30,968 bases of DNA from CAYLHS01 sp964594235 (GTDB lineage Bacteria; Actinomycetota; Acidimicrobiia; Spongiisociales; UBA4744). The position numbers were made by a program, and so were the translations under genes. Of this stretch, positions 1 to 8,031 are shown piece by piece (position 1 is the first letter of the stretch; each line of letters begins with the position of its first letter). The stretch spans positions 1 through 30,968 of the forward strand of contig CAZQMF010000017.1 in NCBI GenBank assembly GCA_964594235.1, given 5' to 3'. The notes beneath the pieces are model-generated. The model had not been told where the DNA came from, made no database searches, and was given only the letters and a program-made list of their open reading frames with translations.

Positions 1-343
1 ACAGGTCCCGCACCGCGGTACGCACCAACCGACCCTCCACAAACCGCCGCACCGCATTCAGGTCGGCCCCGTCCGGTTCGGGAGTCGGCGGGCCACTGAG
101 CGAGGGGATCGGATGATCCATCAGGAACGATGTGATCGCCCTACTGGCGCGCGCTGCGACCACGACGCCACGAGTGAGCAACGGGTCCTCGTGTGCCTTG
201 GCGGCAAGCTCTGGGTTCGCCTCGAGGATGGCGTCGAGCCGTTCGAGGGCATCAGGTGCGAGCTGAGCTTGCAGTGGCCAGTCTCCGGGGAACTCCACAC
301 GCCGACGATAGCGATGCCTGTTCGGGTGGCAGCGGTTGATCAT
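1..343 (-). CDS. Partial unrecognised protein (N-terminal part, runs off left edge)
   Basis: An uninterrupted frame of 114 codons on the - strand runs from an ATG at 343-341 to the window edge, so the C-terminus is missing. It begins MINRCHPNRHRYRRRVEF and continues with a helical, Ala/Leu/Glu-rich stretch. Third codon positions are G/C-rich like the neighbouring genes, which supports real coding. It is divergent from cydA, with 43 nt between the two starts. The start is uncertain: a GTG lies one codon upstream, and the frame stays open further upstream (reading RDPFARESPGFYVV) across the cydA start, with no clear Shine-Dalgarno site for any option. I do not recognise the family. The cluster of His, Arg and one Cys near the N-terminus could suggest nucleic-acid or metal binding, but that is only a guess. 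Confidence 0.6.
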   Translation of the reverse strand, partial: MINRCHPNRHRYRRRVEFPGDWPLQAQLAPDALERLDAILEANPELAAKAHEDPLLTRGVVVAARASRAITSFLMDHPIPSLSGPPTPEPDGADLNAVRRFVEGRLVRTAVRDL

Positions 344-350
344 CACGACG

Positions 351-356
351 TAGAAT
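351..356 (+). promoter_or_regulatory. Possible -10 element for the cyd operon
   Basis: TAGAAT matches the TAnnnT actinobacterial -10 pattern and would give a leader of about 24 nt before cydA. I see no convincing -35 at the right distance, so this rests on one hexamer. Confidence 0.25.
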
Positions 357-386
357 CCAGGCGACTCGCGAGCGAAGGGGTCTCTT

Positions 387-1748
387 ATGGGTGCAGTTAC
401 GCTGGCCCGATGGCAGTTCGGCATCACCACCGTCTACCACTTCTTCTTCGTACCGGTGACCATCGGGATGGCCTTCCTCGTGGCCGTACTCGAAACCGCG
501 TACGTTCGCACCAGGAAGCCGGTCTATCTGCGCATGACGAAGTTCTGGGGGAAGCTGTTCCTCATCAACTTCGCACTCGGCGTAGCCACTGGCATCGTGC
601 AGGAGTTTCAGTTCGGCATGAACTGGTCTGCGTATTCCCGGTTCGTGGGGGACATCTTCGGGGCACCGCTGGCCATCGAGGGACTCCTCGCCTTCTTCCT
701 CGAGTCAACGTTCCTCGGCCTGTGGATCTTCGGCTGGAACAAGCTATCACCGCGGTTGCATGCCGCCACGATGTGGCTGGTCTCCATCGGGACGATCTTG
801 TCGGCCTTCTGGATCCTGCTGGCCAACTCGTGGATGCAGAATCCCGTCGGCTACACCTACAACGCGGAGACCGGGCGAGCAGAACTGACGAGCTTCTTGG
901 ATCTGATTGCCAACAAGGCATTGTGGGCCGAGTTTCCGCACGTGATCTTCGCTTCGCTGGCGACCGGCGGAGCACTCATTCTCGGCGTATCCGCCTGGCA
1001 TCTATTGCGCAAGAACGAGCCCGACTTCTTCACGGCTTCGACGAAGTTCGCCGCAGTGGCGCTGCTCGTCGGTTCCCTTGGGGTCGCGTTCACCGGCCAC
1101 CTGCAGGGACAGGTGATGGTCGCCGAGCAGCCGATGAAGATGGCCGCTGCAGAGGCTCTCTGGCAGAGCGAGCAACCGGCAGGCTTCTCACTGTTTGCTA
1201 TCGGCGATGTCGAGAACAGTCGGAACAGCTTCAACATCATCATTCCGAGGGCGCTCAGTCTCCTTGCCTACAACAATCTCACCTCTGAGGTGAAGGGTAT
1301 GAGTGACATTCAGGCGACGGAGGCGGCGAAGTACGGATCGGGCAACTACATCCCGAACGTCTTCATTGCGTACTGGTCCTTCCGACTGATGGTCGGCTTC
1401 GGATTCCTGATGATCGCGATCGCATTGTGGGCGTTGCTGAGGAAGCGCAGCATGGAGACCAGCTGGTTCCTCAAGCTCGCTCTTTGGGGCATCGCGCTTC
1501 CGTTCCTCGCGAACAGCCTCGGCTGGATCTTCACCGAGATGGGACGGCAACCGTGGGCGGTGTTCGGGGTGCTCAAGACTATGGATTCGGCATCGCCGAC
1601 AGTGGGATCCGGACTCGTGTGGACGTCCATGATCGGGTTCACGATCCTCTACGGTGTGCTCGCCGTGGTCGAGGTGTACCTCATGATGAAGTACGCGAAG
1701 GCAGGACCGGACGAAGCAGTCGAGACGACGTCGTCGCTGGCGTACTAG
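387..1748 (+). CDS. cydA: Cytochrome bd quinol oxidase subunit I (CydA)
   Basis: This is the catalytic subunit of the high-affinity cytochrome bd oxidase, which oxidises quinol and reduces O2 to water in the cytoplasmic membrane. The 453-residue multi-spanning protein keeps the heme ligands His18 (in VYHFFFVP), His185 (in EFPHVIF) and Met385, the last just before the signature GRQPWAV. The acidic helix around IEGLLAFFLEST, which carries conserved glutamates of the family, is also present. It is shorter than the 522-residue E. coli protein and fits the short Q-loop class common in Gram-positives and actinobacteria. The ATG start has a GAAGGGG sequence upstream. It is the first gene of a cydABDC run. 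The family assignment is very secure. Confidence 0.97.
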   Translation: MGAVTLARWQFGITTVYHFFFVPVTIGMAFLVAVLETAYVRTRKPVYLRMTKFWGKLFLINFALGVATGIVQEFQFGMNWSAYSRFVGDIFGAPLAIEGLLAFFLESTFLGLWIFGWNKLSPRLHAATMWLVSIGTILSAFWILLANSWMQNPVGYTYNAETGRAELTSFLDLIANKALWAEFPHVIFASLATGGALILGVSAWHLLRKNEPDFFTASTKFAAVALLVGSLGVAFTGHLQGQVMVAEQPMKMAAAEALWQSEQPAGFSLFAIGDVENSRNSFNIIIPRALSLLAYNNLTSEVKGMSDIQATEAAKYGSGNYIPNVFIAYWSFRLMVGFGFLMIAIALWALLRKRSMETSWFLKLALWGIALPFLANSLGWIFTEMGRQPWAVFGVLKTMDSASPTVGSGLVWTSMIGFTILYGVLAVVEVYLMMKYAKAGPDEAVETTSSLAY

Positions 1749-1757
1749 GAGGTGGTC

Positions 1758-2780
1758 ATGGAAGGTATCTGGAATCTGAACACCCTCTGGTTCACGCTCA
1801 TCGCGGTCTTGTGGATCGGGTATTTCTTCCTCGAAGGGTTCGACTTCGGCGTCGGCATCCTGCTGCCATTCATCGGCAAGGACGACGTGGATCGTCGGGT
1901 TGTCATCAACTCGATCGGACCCGTGTGGGACGGCAACGAGGTGTGGCTCCTTGTAGCCGGTGGTGCGACCTTCGCAGCGTTTCCCGAGTGGTACGCAACC
2001 CTGTTCAGCGGCTTCTACCTGCCGCTGTTCCTCATCCTCATAGCGCTCATCATTCGCGGTGTGGCCTTTGAGTATCGGAGCAAGGACACGCGGCCCACGT
2101 GGCGCAGCCGCTGGGACTGGGCGATCTTCGTCGGTAGCTTTCTCCCGGCATTGCTGTGGGGGGTCGGGTTCGCCAACATCGTTCGGGGGGTACCGATCGA
2201 CGCGGCACACGAGTACGCCGGTGGGTTCTGGAACCTCCTGAACCCGTACGCGCTGATCGGGGGCCTCGCGTCGCTGTCACTGTTCACGTTGCACGGCGCG
2301 CTGTTCCTGTCGCTCAAGACGCATGGCGACGTGGAGGACCGGGCGCGCGGTGTTGCCCGAAACCTCGGCTGGATCTCGCTCGTGTTCATGATCACGTTCC
2401 TGGTGTGGACCTACGTCGGGCACGCCTCCGGCGAAATCGTGCCGGGCGTCGTACCGATCGCCGTGCTGGCGTTGATAGGCACCGTTCCGTGGCTCGTCGG
2501 CAAGAAGTTCGTCGGGTGGGCGTTCGTGTTCACCGGTGCAACCATCGCGCTGACGGTCGTGAACATGTTCACCGCCCTCTATCCGAACGTGATGCCGTCG
2601 AGCCTCTCTGAGGCATACAGCCTCACGGTGTTCAACGCGTCGGCGTCTCACATGACATTGAAGGTCATGACCATCGTCGCGATCATCTTCACGCCTATCG
2701 TGCTTCTCTACCAGGGTTGGACCTACTGGGTGTTCAGGAAGCGGATCGGACGTGATGACCTCGCGGCGCAGAGCCACTGA
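1758..2780 (+). CDS. cydB: Cytochrome bd quinol oxidase subunit II (CydB)
   Basis: CydB pairs with CydA to form the bd oxidase. The 340-residue hydrophobic protein carries the hallmark GFDFGVG near residue 30 and GPVWDGNEVWL near residue 55, followed by FYLPLFLILIALIIRG, with about eight membrane segments. An in-frame GTG exists at 1752, but the ATG at 1758 is preferred because a perfect AGGAGG (1747-1752) lies 5 nt before it. That Shine-Dalgarno sequence overlaps the cydA stop codon, so the two subunits are probably translated together. The 3' end overlaps the start of cydD by 29 nt, continuing the operon. Confidence 0.96.
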   Translation: MEGIWNLNTLWFTLIAVLWIGYFFLEGFDFGVGILLPFIGKDDVDRRVVINSIGPVWDGNEVWLLVAGGATFAAFPEWYATLFSGFYLPLFLILIALIIRGVAFEYRSKDTRPTWRSRWDWAIFVGSFLPALLWGVGFANIVRGVPIDAAHEYAGGFWNLLNPYALIGGLASLSLFTLHGALFLSLKTHGDVEDRARGVARNLGWISLVFMITFLVWTYVGHASGEIVPGVVPIAVLALIGTVPWLVGKKFVGWAFVFTGATIALTVVNMFTALYPNVMPSSLSEAYSLTVFNASASHMTLKVMTIVAIIFTPIVLLYQGWTYWVFRKRIGRDDLAAQSH

Positions 2781-4428
2781 ATCGTCGACAACTCGACTTC
2801 TGAGGTACGGCCGGGAGACCCGGCCGTACCTCGTGTCGACGGTCGCGTTTGGTGTGCTCGCGGCAGGAGCGATCGTTGTGCAGGCGCTGGCGTTGGCGAA
2901 GATCGTGGCCGCTGTGTTCCTGGACGGTGCCGACCTTCCTGCAGTCGCCGGGCCGCTCTCGTTGTTCGCTGTGGCGGTGCTTGTTCGCGCTCTCCTCAGC
3001 TGGCTGCGCACGGCCTTCGCTCAGCGCAGCGCGAGCACGGTCATCTCAGGGCTGCGCCGCGAGCTGGCCGAGAAGCTGCTTCGCATGGGACCGCTGCGGC
3101 TGGGGCGTGAGAGAGCGGGGGCACTCGCCGTCGCCGTCGGGCATGGTGTGGATGCGTTGGATCCGTTCTTCGCCAGGTACCTGCCTCAGCTCGCGCTCGG
3201 AGCGCTGGTTCCGATCGTGATCGTGGTCTGGGTCGCTCGCCTCGATTGGGTGTCTGCGTCGGTGTTCATCGTCACGGTCCCTCTCATTCCTCTGTTCATG
3301 GTGCTGATCGGCACACTGGCCGACCGACGCACTTCACGACGCTGGAACGCCTTGCAGCGGCTCGGCGGCTACTTCCTCGATGTCCTCGAAGGGATTGCCA
3401 CGCTAAAGGTGTTCGGACGCGCTACCGAGCGACTGTCGACGATCAGAGATGTTTCTGAGCAGTACAGAGCAGAGACGATGGGCACGCTGCGGATAGCGTT
3501 CCTGTCGGCGTTGGTGTTGGAGTTGCTCGCGGCGGTGAGTACCGCTCTGGTCGCTGTCACGATCGGGCTCCGGCTGCTGGCGGGGACGCTCGAGTTCGAA
3601 TTCGGGCTCGGGATCCTCATCCTCGCCCCTGAGGTATACCTGCCCCTACGTCGGATCGGGGCCGAGTTCCACGCCGCGAAGGAAGGGATCGAGGCTGCAA
3701 ACTCGATCTTCGGTGTACTCGACTTGCCCGAACCACCCGGTGGGGGGCTGCCCGTAGCAGCAGTCGTTCCGATTCGGTTCGACAACGTCACGGTTCGATA
3801 CCCGGGGAGGGATGATCCTGCACTCGATGGTGTGTCGTTCGGCATCGAACCTGGCCGGCGGGTCGCGATTGTGGGGAGTAGTGGATCGGGCAAGAGCACC
3901 GTCGTCTCGTTGCTGTTGCGATTCATCGAGCCCTCGTCGGGGAGAGTGCTCGTCGGGAATGCCGACCTCGCAGGAGTCGACTCTGGCGCATGGCGTAGCC
4001 AGATCGCCTGGGTCCCTCAGAATCCCACCATCTTCGCCGGAACGATCGGCGACAACGTACGCATCGGCAATGCCGGCGCGTCACGGGCCGAGGTGGTCGA
4101 GGCGCTCCAACGAGCAGGTTTGGAGGGTTTCGTGGCGACGCTCGATGCGGAGGTGGGGGAGAAAGGCGTGTTGTTGAGTGCCGGTCAGCGTCGCCGACTC
4201 GCGCTCGCAAGGGCATTCGTGCGTGACGCACCATTGCTGATCGTCGACGAACCTACTGCCAACCTGGACATGGACACGCAGGAGAGCATCAGGGAGTCAC
4301 TCGACCTGCTCGCCGAGCATCGCACGGTCGTGACCGTCGTGCATCGCCCTGTCCTTGCCGCCGACTCAGATCTGGTCGTCCACATGGAACAAGGCCGAGT
4401 GGTCGAAGTGGGAAGGCCACGACGATGA
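2752..4428 (+). CDS. cydD: Cysteine/glutathione-type ABC exporter subunit CydD
   Basis: One half of the heterodimeric CydDC ABC exporter. In E. coli CydDC is required for bd oxidase assembly and has been linked to thiol export and heme binding. An N-terminal six-helix exporter domain (about residues 15-310) is followed by an ATPase domain with Walker A GSSGSGKST near 375, signature LSAGQ (an A in place of the usual second G of LSGGQ) and Walker B LLIVDEPTANLD. The start may be GTG 2752 or the adjacent ATG 2755. Either lies inside the end of cydB, implying translational coupling. Position directly after cydAB and before a second half-transporter makes CydD the best call over a generic multidrug ABC protein. 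Confidence 0.92.
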   Translation: MMTSRRRATESSTTRLLRYGRETRPYLVSTVAFGVLAAGAIVVQALALAKIVAAVFLDGADLPAVAGPLSLFAVAVLVRALLSWLRTAFAQRSASTVISGLRRELAEKLLRMGPLRLGRERAGALAVAVGHGVDALDPFFARYLPQLALGALVPIVIVVWVARLDWVSASVFIVTVPLIPLFMVLIGTLADRRTSRRWNALQRLGGYFLDVLEGIATLKVFGRATERLSTIRDVSEQYRAETMGTLRIAFLSALVLELLAAVSTALVAVTIGLRLLAGTLEFEFGLGILILAPEVYLPLRRIGAEFHAAKEGIEAANSIFGVLDLPEPPGGGLPVAAVVPIRFDNVTVRYPGRDDPALDGVSFGIEPGRRVAIVGSSGSGKSTVVSLLLRFIEPSSGRVLVGNADLAGVDSGAWRSQIAWVPQNPTIFAGTIGDNVRIGNAGASRAEVVEALQRAGLEGFVATLDAEVGEKGVLLSAGQRRRLALARAFVRDAPLLIVDEPTANLDMDTQESIRESLDLLAEHRTVVTVVHRPVLAADSDLVVHMEQGRVVEVGRPRR

Positions 4429-6149
4429 CCTGGCGCCGTGTCCTCGGTCTCGTGGCGAACCATCGGGCTCGCTTGGCTGTGGCAGGTGGCGCCGGGTTCG
4501 TCACGATTGCGTCGAGCATCGGGCTCCTCACCACATCCGCCTACCTGATCTCCAAAGCGGCTCTTCAACCCCCGATCCTCGACCTCACGGTCGCGATCGT
4601 CGGCGTTCGATTCTTCGCATTGGCCCGCGCAGGGTCTCGATATGGGGAGCGGTTGGTTACCCACGATCTGAGTTTCCGGCTGCTGTCCGACCTACGAGTG
4701 CGGATAGCCGGTGCCGTGATCCGGCTCGCGCCCTCGGGTCTCGAAGGGTTCCGATCCGGTGACCTGCTGACGCGGGTCACGCGGGATGTGGACGCGCTCC
4801 AGCAGATCTTCATCAGGGTGATCATGCCGCCGATCGTCGCGATCCCCGTCACGGTCCTCGCCGGCGCCATCGGCTGGGCGCTCATGCCGGCAGTCGGATT
4901 GGTCGTCGTGACCACTGTCGTATTCACAGGCGTTGCCGTGCCGCTGGCGGTGAACCGGCTCGGTGCAGCAGCCAATCAGCGTCTGGCAGATGACCGGGCG
5001 GCACTGGCCACCGCGGTGGTCGATCTCACCAACGGTGCCGCAGAGGTGATCGCCTATGGACGGCAAGCCGATTTCCTGAGACGTCTGGATGAGGTGCAGG
5101 ATCGAACGAGTCGTAGGGAACGCTTTGCCTCGTGGCTCGAGGGAGTCGGCAACGCCGCCGTCCAGTTGATGACGGGTGTCGCGATCATCCTGTCGCTCGC
5201 CGCCGCCATTCCTGCCGTTGCGTCAGGCGTGCTCACCGGTGTGAATCTGGCTGTCGTCGTCGTGCTGATGATGGCGAGCTTCGAAGCGGTTGCCGGGCTG
5301 CCTGAGGCGTTCCAGCATCTCGGCGCCAGCGTGGAGTCGGCCAGGCGGATCTTCACGGTGATCGACGCGCCGTCGGCCGTGATCGAGCCGGTCGAGTCCG
5401 TTGCCGTCCCGTCATCGGCTGGTCTGGTGTTGAACGATGCGTGGCTTCGCTACGGTGAGGACGAGGTGTTGCGAGGTGTGAACCTCCGACTGGACGTGGG
5501 GCGGCGGATCGCTTTGGTTGGTGGGAGTGGGGCCGGCAAGACCACGATTGCCGACGTGCTCGTCCGATTCAGGGACCTCGATCGTGGCATCTACAGCATC
5601 GGCGGCATCGATACACGAAGATACCTCTCCAAGGACGTTCGTGAGGTCGTAGGTGTGGTGAGCGATGACGCCCACCTGTTCAAGGCGAGTTTGGGCGAGA
5701 ATCTACGTGTCGGTGATCCCGATGCCGGCAATGGTCGGCTCGTTGAGGCGCTCGACGCGGTTCGGTTGGGAGAGTGGTTCGGCGCGCTTCCCGAAGGGTT
5801 GGACACCGAGATCGGGTCGGGCTTCGTGTCGGGCGGAGAGCAGCGACGCATCGCTCTGGCGCGGGCGATGCTCACCGAGTTCCCGGTTCTGATCCTCGAC
5901 GAACCGACCGCAGGCCTCGACGAGTCCACCGCATCGAAGGTCATGGAAGTGTTCATGGAGGCGACCCGAGGCAGAACCACGTTGCTGATCACCCACCGGC
6001 TGGAGGGACTCCAAGACGTCGACGAGATCCTCGTGTTGGAGGATGGCCAGATCGCCGCTCAGGGAACCCACGAGGAGTTGCTGACGCGCAACGACAGGTA
6101 CCGAAGGATGTGGGACCTGGAGAAGGGGGAACTCCGGTTGATCCCCTAG
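4425..6149 (+). CDS. cydC: Cysteine/glutathione-type ABC exporter subunit CydC
   Basis: The partner half-transporter of CydD, 574 residues. The membrane domain starts with the CydC-typical stretch GLLTTSAYLISKAALQPP, followed by LARAGSRYGERLVTHD. The C-terminal ATPase has Walker A GGSGAGKTT near residue 366, a canonical signature VSGGEQRR and Walker B LILDEPTAGLD. The ATG overlaps the cydD stop as ATGA, so the two subunits are translationally coupled. The order cydA-B-D-C without gaps indicates one transcript for the oxidase and its assembly factor. CydC has the intact signature whereas CydD has a variant one, suggesting unequal ATP sites. Confidence 0.93.
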   Translation: MTWRRVLGLVANHRARLAVAGGAGFVTIASSIGLLTTSAYLISKAALQPPILDLTVAIVGVRFFALARAGSRYGERLVTHDLSFRLLSDLRVRIAGAVIRLAPSGLEGFRSGDLLTRVTRDVDALQQIFIRVIMPPIVAIPVTVLAGAIGWALMPAVGLVVVTTVVFTGVAVPLAVNRLGAAANQRLADDRAALATAVVDLTNGAAEVIAYGRQADFLRRLDEVQDRTSRRERFASWLEGVGNAAVQLMTGVAIILSLAAAIPAVASGVLTGVNLAVVVVLMMASFEAVAGLPEAFQHLGASVESARRIFTVIDAPSAVIEPVESVAVPSSAGLVLNDAWLRYGEDEVLRGVNLRLDVGRRIALVGGSGAGKTTIADVLVRFRDLDRGIYSIGGIDTRRYLSKDVREVVGVVSDDAHLFKASLGENLRVGDPDAGNGRLVEALDAVRLGEWFGALPEGLDTEIGSGFVSGGEQRRIALARAMLTEFPVLILDEPTAGLDESTASKVMEVFMEATRGRTTLLITHRLEGLQDVDEILVLEDGQIAAQGTHEELLTRNDRYRRMWDLEKGELRLIP

Positions 6150-6159
6150 TCTTTCGGCC

Positions 6160-7869
6160 ATGACCGACATCCTGCGGGTCGCGGGTGCCCAAATCGATCT
6201 CGTGGTCGGCGATCTCGAGGGGAACAGAAGGCGAATCGCCGATGCGATGACCTGGGCCGAATCGCGTCAGGCTGATGTGCTGCTGTTGCCGGAGCTGGCT
6301 GTGACGGGCTACCCCCCGGAGGATCTCGTGATGCGCAGGGACTTCGTCGAGGGCAACGTGGAAGCGGTGCGATCCCTCGCCACGCAGTCCGGATCGACGG
6401 CGACGATCGTGGGGTTCGTCGATCCAACCCCTGAAGACACGATCGACGACGCCGTCCCGCGAGAAGTCGCCAACGCTGCCGCAATCCTGTGTGAAGGAAA
6501 GATCAAGGGCATCTATCACAAGGTGCTCCTCCCCAACTACGCGGTGTTCGACGAAGACCGCTATTTCGTACGAGGTGCCGATCCATTGGGCATCTGGACG
6601 GTGTCCGGGGTTCCTGTCGGTATCTCTATCTGCGAGGACATCTGGGTGCCGGACGGACCGCCGACCCGTCAGGCCGAATCGGGAGCCCGGATCCTGCTCA
6701 ACATCAACGCCTCCCCCTACCACATGGACAAAGCCGAGGAACGTTTCGAGCTGCTCTCGGCGCAAGCTCGTCGTTCGGGTGTGCCGGTCGTATACGTGAA
6801 CCTGGTCGGTGGACAGGACGAGCTCGTGTTCGAAGGTGACAGCATGGTCCTCGATCATCAGGGTCGTCTGCTGTATCGGGCTGCCGAGTTCCGCGAAGAT
6901 CGGTTTGTCATCGACGTGCCACTACCCCCCGTCCGGCCGGTGACCGGGGTCGCTCGATCCGTGAGAGAAGGACCCGTTCCGGATCGTGCGCCGCTGCCTC
7001 CGCCCGCGAGCCCGACACGGCTGGAGCCGGAGGAAGCCGAGGTGTACGCAGCGCTCGTGACAGGACTCCGAGACTATGTGCACAAGAACGGGTTTGGGAA
7101 GGTCGTCATCGCCCTGTCCGGCGGCATCGACTCCGCGGTCGCCGCCGCCATCGCCGCCGACGCACTCGGCCCCGAGAACGTGCGGGGTGTCGGCATGCCG
7201 ACACGTTTCAGCTCCGAGGGATCCGTAGCCGACGCTCGACAGCTCGCGGAAACCCTCGGAATCCGATTCGACCTCATTCCTATTGACGACGTCTTCTCCG
7301 AGTTCCTTGGCGCTCTCGACGGCGTGTTCGAGGACACGGCGTTCGGGGTGGCGGAAGAGAACCTCCAGGCGAGGATCCGCGGCGCGATCGTCATGGGCAT
7401 TTCGAACAAGCATGGTGAGATGGTGGTTGCCACCGGCAACAAGTCGGAGATGGCCGTTGGGTACGCCACTCTGTACGGTGACATGGCCGGTGGATTCGCT
7501 GTGCTCAAGGATGTGTTCAAGCTCCTCGTCTACCGGCTGGCCGAGTGGCGTAACCGGGACGGCGAGGTCATTCCGCGCTCAATCATCGACAAGCCGCCAT
7601 CGGCCGAGCTACGCCCCGACCAGAGAGATACGGACTCGCTGCCGCCGTACCCGATCCTCGACTCGATCCTGGAACGGTATGTGGAGCGCGACTGGTCGAT
7701 CGACCAGATCGTCGCCGACGGGTTCGAGCGCGAAACGGTCTCCAGGATCGCGCGTATGGTCGACCGCAATGAGTACAAACGTCGACAGGCCGCGCCGGGC
7801 GTCAGGATCACCCGGAAAGCGTTCGGGAAGGACCGGCGCCTGCCAATCACGAACTGCTTCAGGTGTTGA
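6160..7869 (+). CDS. nadE: Glutamine-dependent NAD+ synthetase (NadE)
   Basis: Catalyses the last step of NAD+ synthesis, converting nicotinic acid adenine dinucleotide to NAD+ with glutamine as nitrogen donor. Residues 1 to about 270 form a nitrilase-type glutaminase with the triad Glu45 (LLLPELAVTGY), Lys121 (YHKVLLPNY) and Cys158 (ISICEDIW). The C-terminal synthetase has the PP-loop SGGIDS at 320-325. At 569 residues it is close to the compact bacterial two-domain enzymes and shorter than the mycobacterial enzyme of roughly 680. It starts 10 nt after cydC, so it probably rides on the cyd transcript, an unusual link between bd oxidase and NAD supply. The stop codon is buried in the first hairpin of a repeat element. 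Confidence 0.95.
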   Translation: MTDILRVAGAQIDLVVGDLEGNRRRIADAMTWAESRQADVLLLPELAVTGYPPEDLVMRRDFVEGNVEAVRSLATQSGSTATIVGFVDPTPEDTIDDAVPREVANAAAILCEGKIKGIYHKVLLPNYAVFDEDRYFVRGADPLGIWTVSGVPVGISICEDIWVPDGPPTRQAESGARILLNINASPYHMDKAEERFELLSAQARRSGVPVVYVNLVGGQDELVFEGDSMVLDHQGRLLYRAAEFREDRFVIDVPLPPVRPVTGVARSVREGPVPDRAPLPPPASPTRLEPEEAEVYAALVTGLRDYVHKNGFGKVVIALSGGIDSAVAAAIAADALGPENVRGVGMPTRFSSEGSVADARQLAETLGIRFDLIPIDDVFSEFLGALDGVFEDTAFGVAEENLQARIRGAIVMGISNKHGEMVVATGNKSEMAVGYATLYGDMAGGFAVLKDVFKLLVYRLAEWRNRDGEVIPRSIIDKPPSAELRPDQRDTDSLPPYPILDSILERYVERDWSIDQIVADGFERETVSRIARMVDRNEYKRRQAAPGVRITRKAFGKDRRLPITNCFRC

Positions 7870-7888
7870 GGCCCGCGGGCCTCAACAC
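7863..7888 (+). repeat. Perfect hairpin containing the nadE stop codon
   Basis: A 12-bp perfect inverted repeat (arms 7863-7874 and 7877-7888, GTGTTGAGGCCC and its complement) with a 2-nt centre. The nadE TGA (7867-7869) lies inside the left arm. No T-run follows, so it is not a textbook intrinsic terminator, though it may stabilise or attenuate the mRNA. It forms the left cap of heptamer element A. Confidence 0.85.
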
Positions 7889-7982
7889 ATGGGTAGTGGG
7901 TTGTGGGTTCTGGATAGGAAGGTCGCCCTGACGTCTTGCGGATCTCGGATAGCGTTCTTACCCAGGACCAAGAACTCAGAAC
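7889..7982. repeat. Intergenic heptamer element A
   Basis: Heptads TAGTGGG-TTGTGGG-TTCTGGA-TAGGAAG run from 7894 to 7921. The matching inverted set ACCCAGG-ACCAAGA-ACTCAGA-ACGGATA runs from 7960 to 7987, extending 5 nt into the second hairpin. The two arrays are imperfect inverted repeats around a core that includes GGTCGCCC (7921-7928) and GCGTTCTTAC (7952-7961). The same core words occur in elements B and D. No convincing coding capacity is seen. Confidence 0.7.
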
Positions 7983-8022
7983 GGATACCTCTGAGCGGGG
8001 CGTGGCCCGCTCAGAGGTATCC
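7983..8022 (+). repeat. Strong 17-bp hairpin just before the aminotransferase start
   Basis: Perfect inverted repeat with arms 7983-7999 and 8006-8022 (GGATACCTCTGAGCGGG and its complement) and a 6-nt loop, followed by TTCTT at 8023-8027. It looks like an intrinsic terminator, yet the ATG of the next gene begins 9 nt after the stem. It forms the right cap of element A. Confidence 0.85.
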
Positions 8023-8031
8023 TTCTTGGCC

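Noticed and set aside
113..1288. Long + strand open frame of 391 codons covering the cydA start
   Set aside because: It is an Arg/His-rich shadow of cydA in another frame, without any domain; cydA itself has full conservation.
1188..2210. Open frame of 340 codons on the - strand opposite cydA/cydB
   Set aside because: Composition (Arg, Glu, His, Pro rich) is that of an antisense shadow in high-GC DNA; the + strand has unmistakable CydA/CydB.
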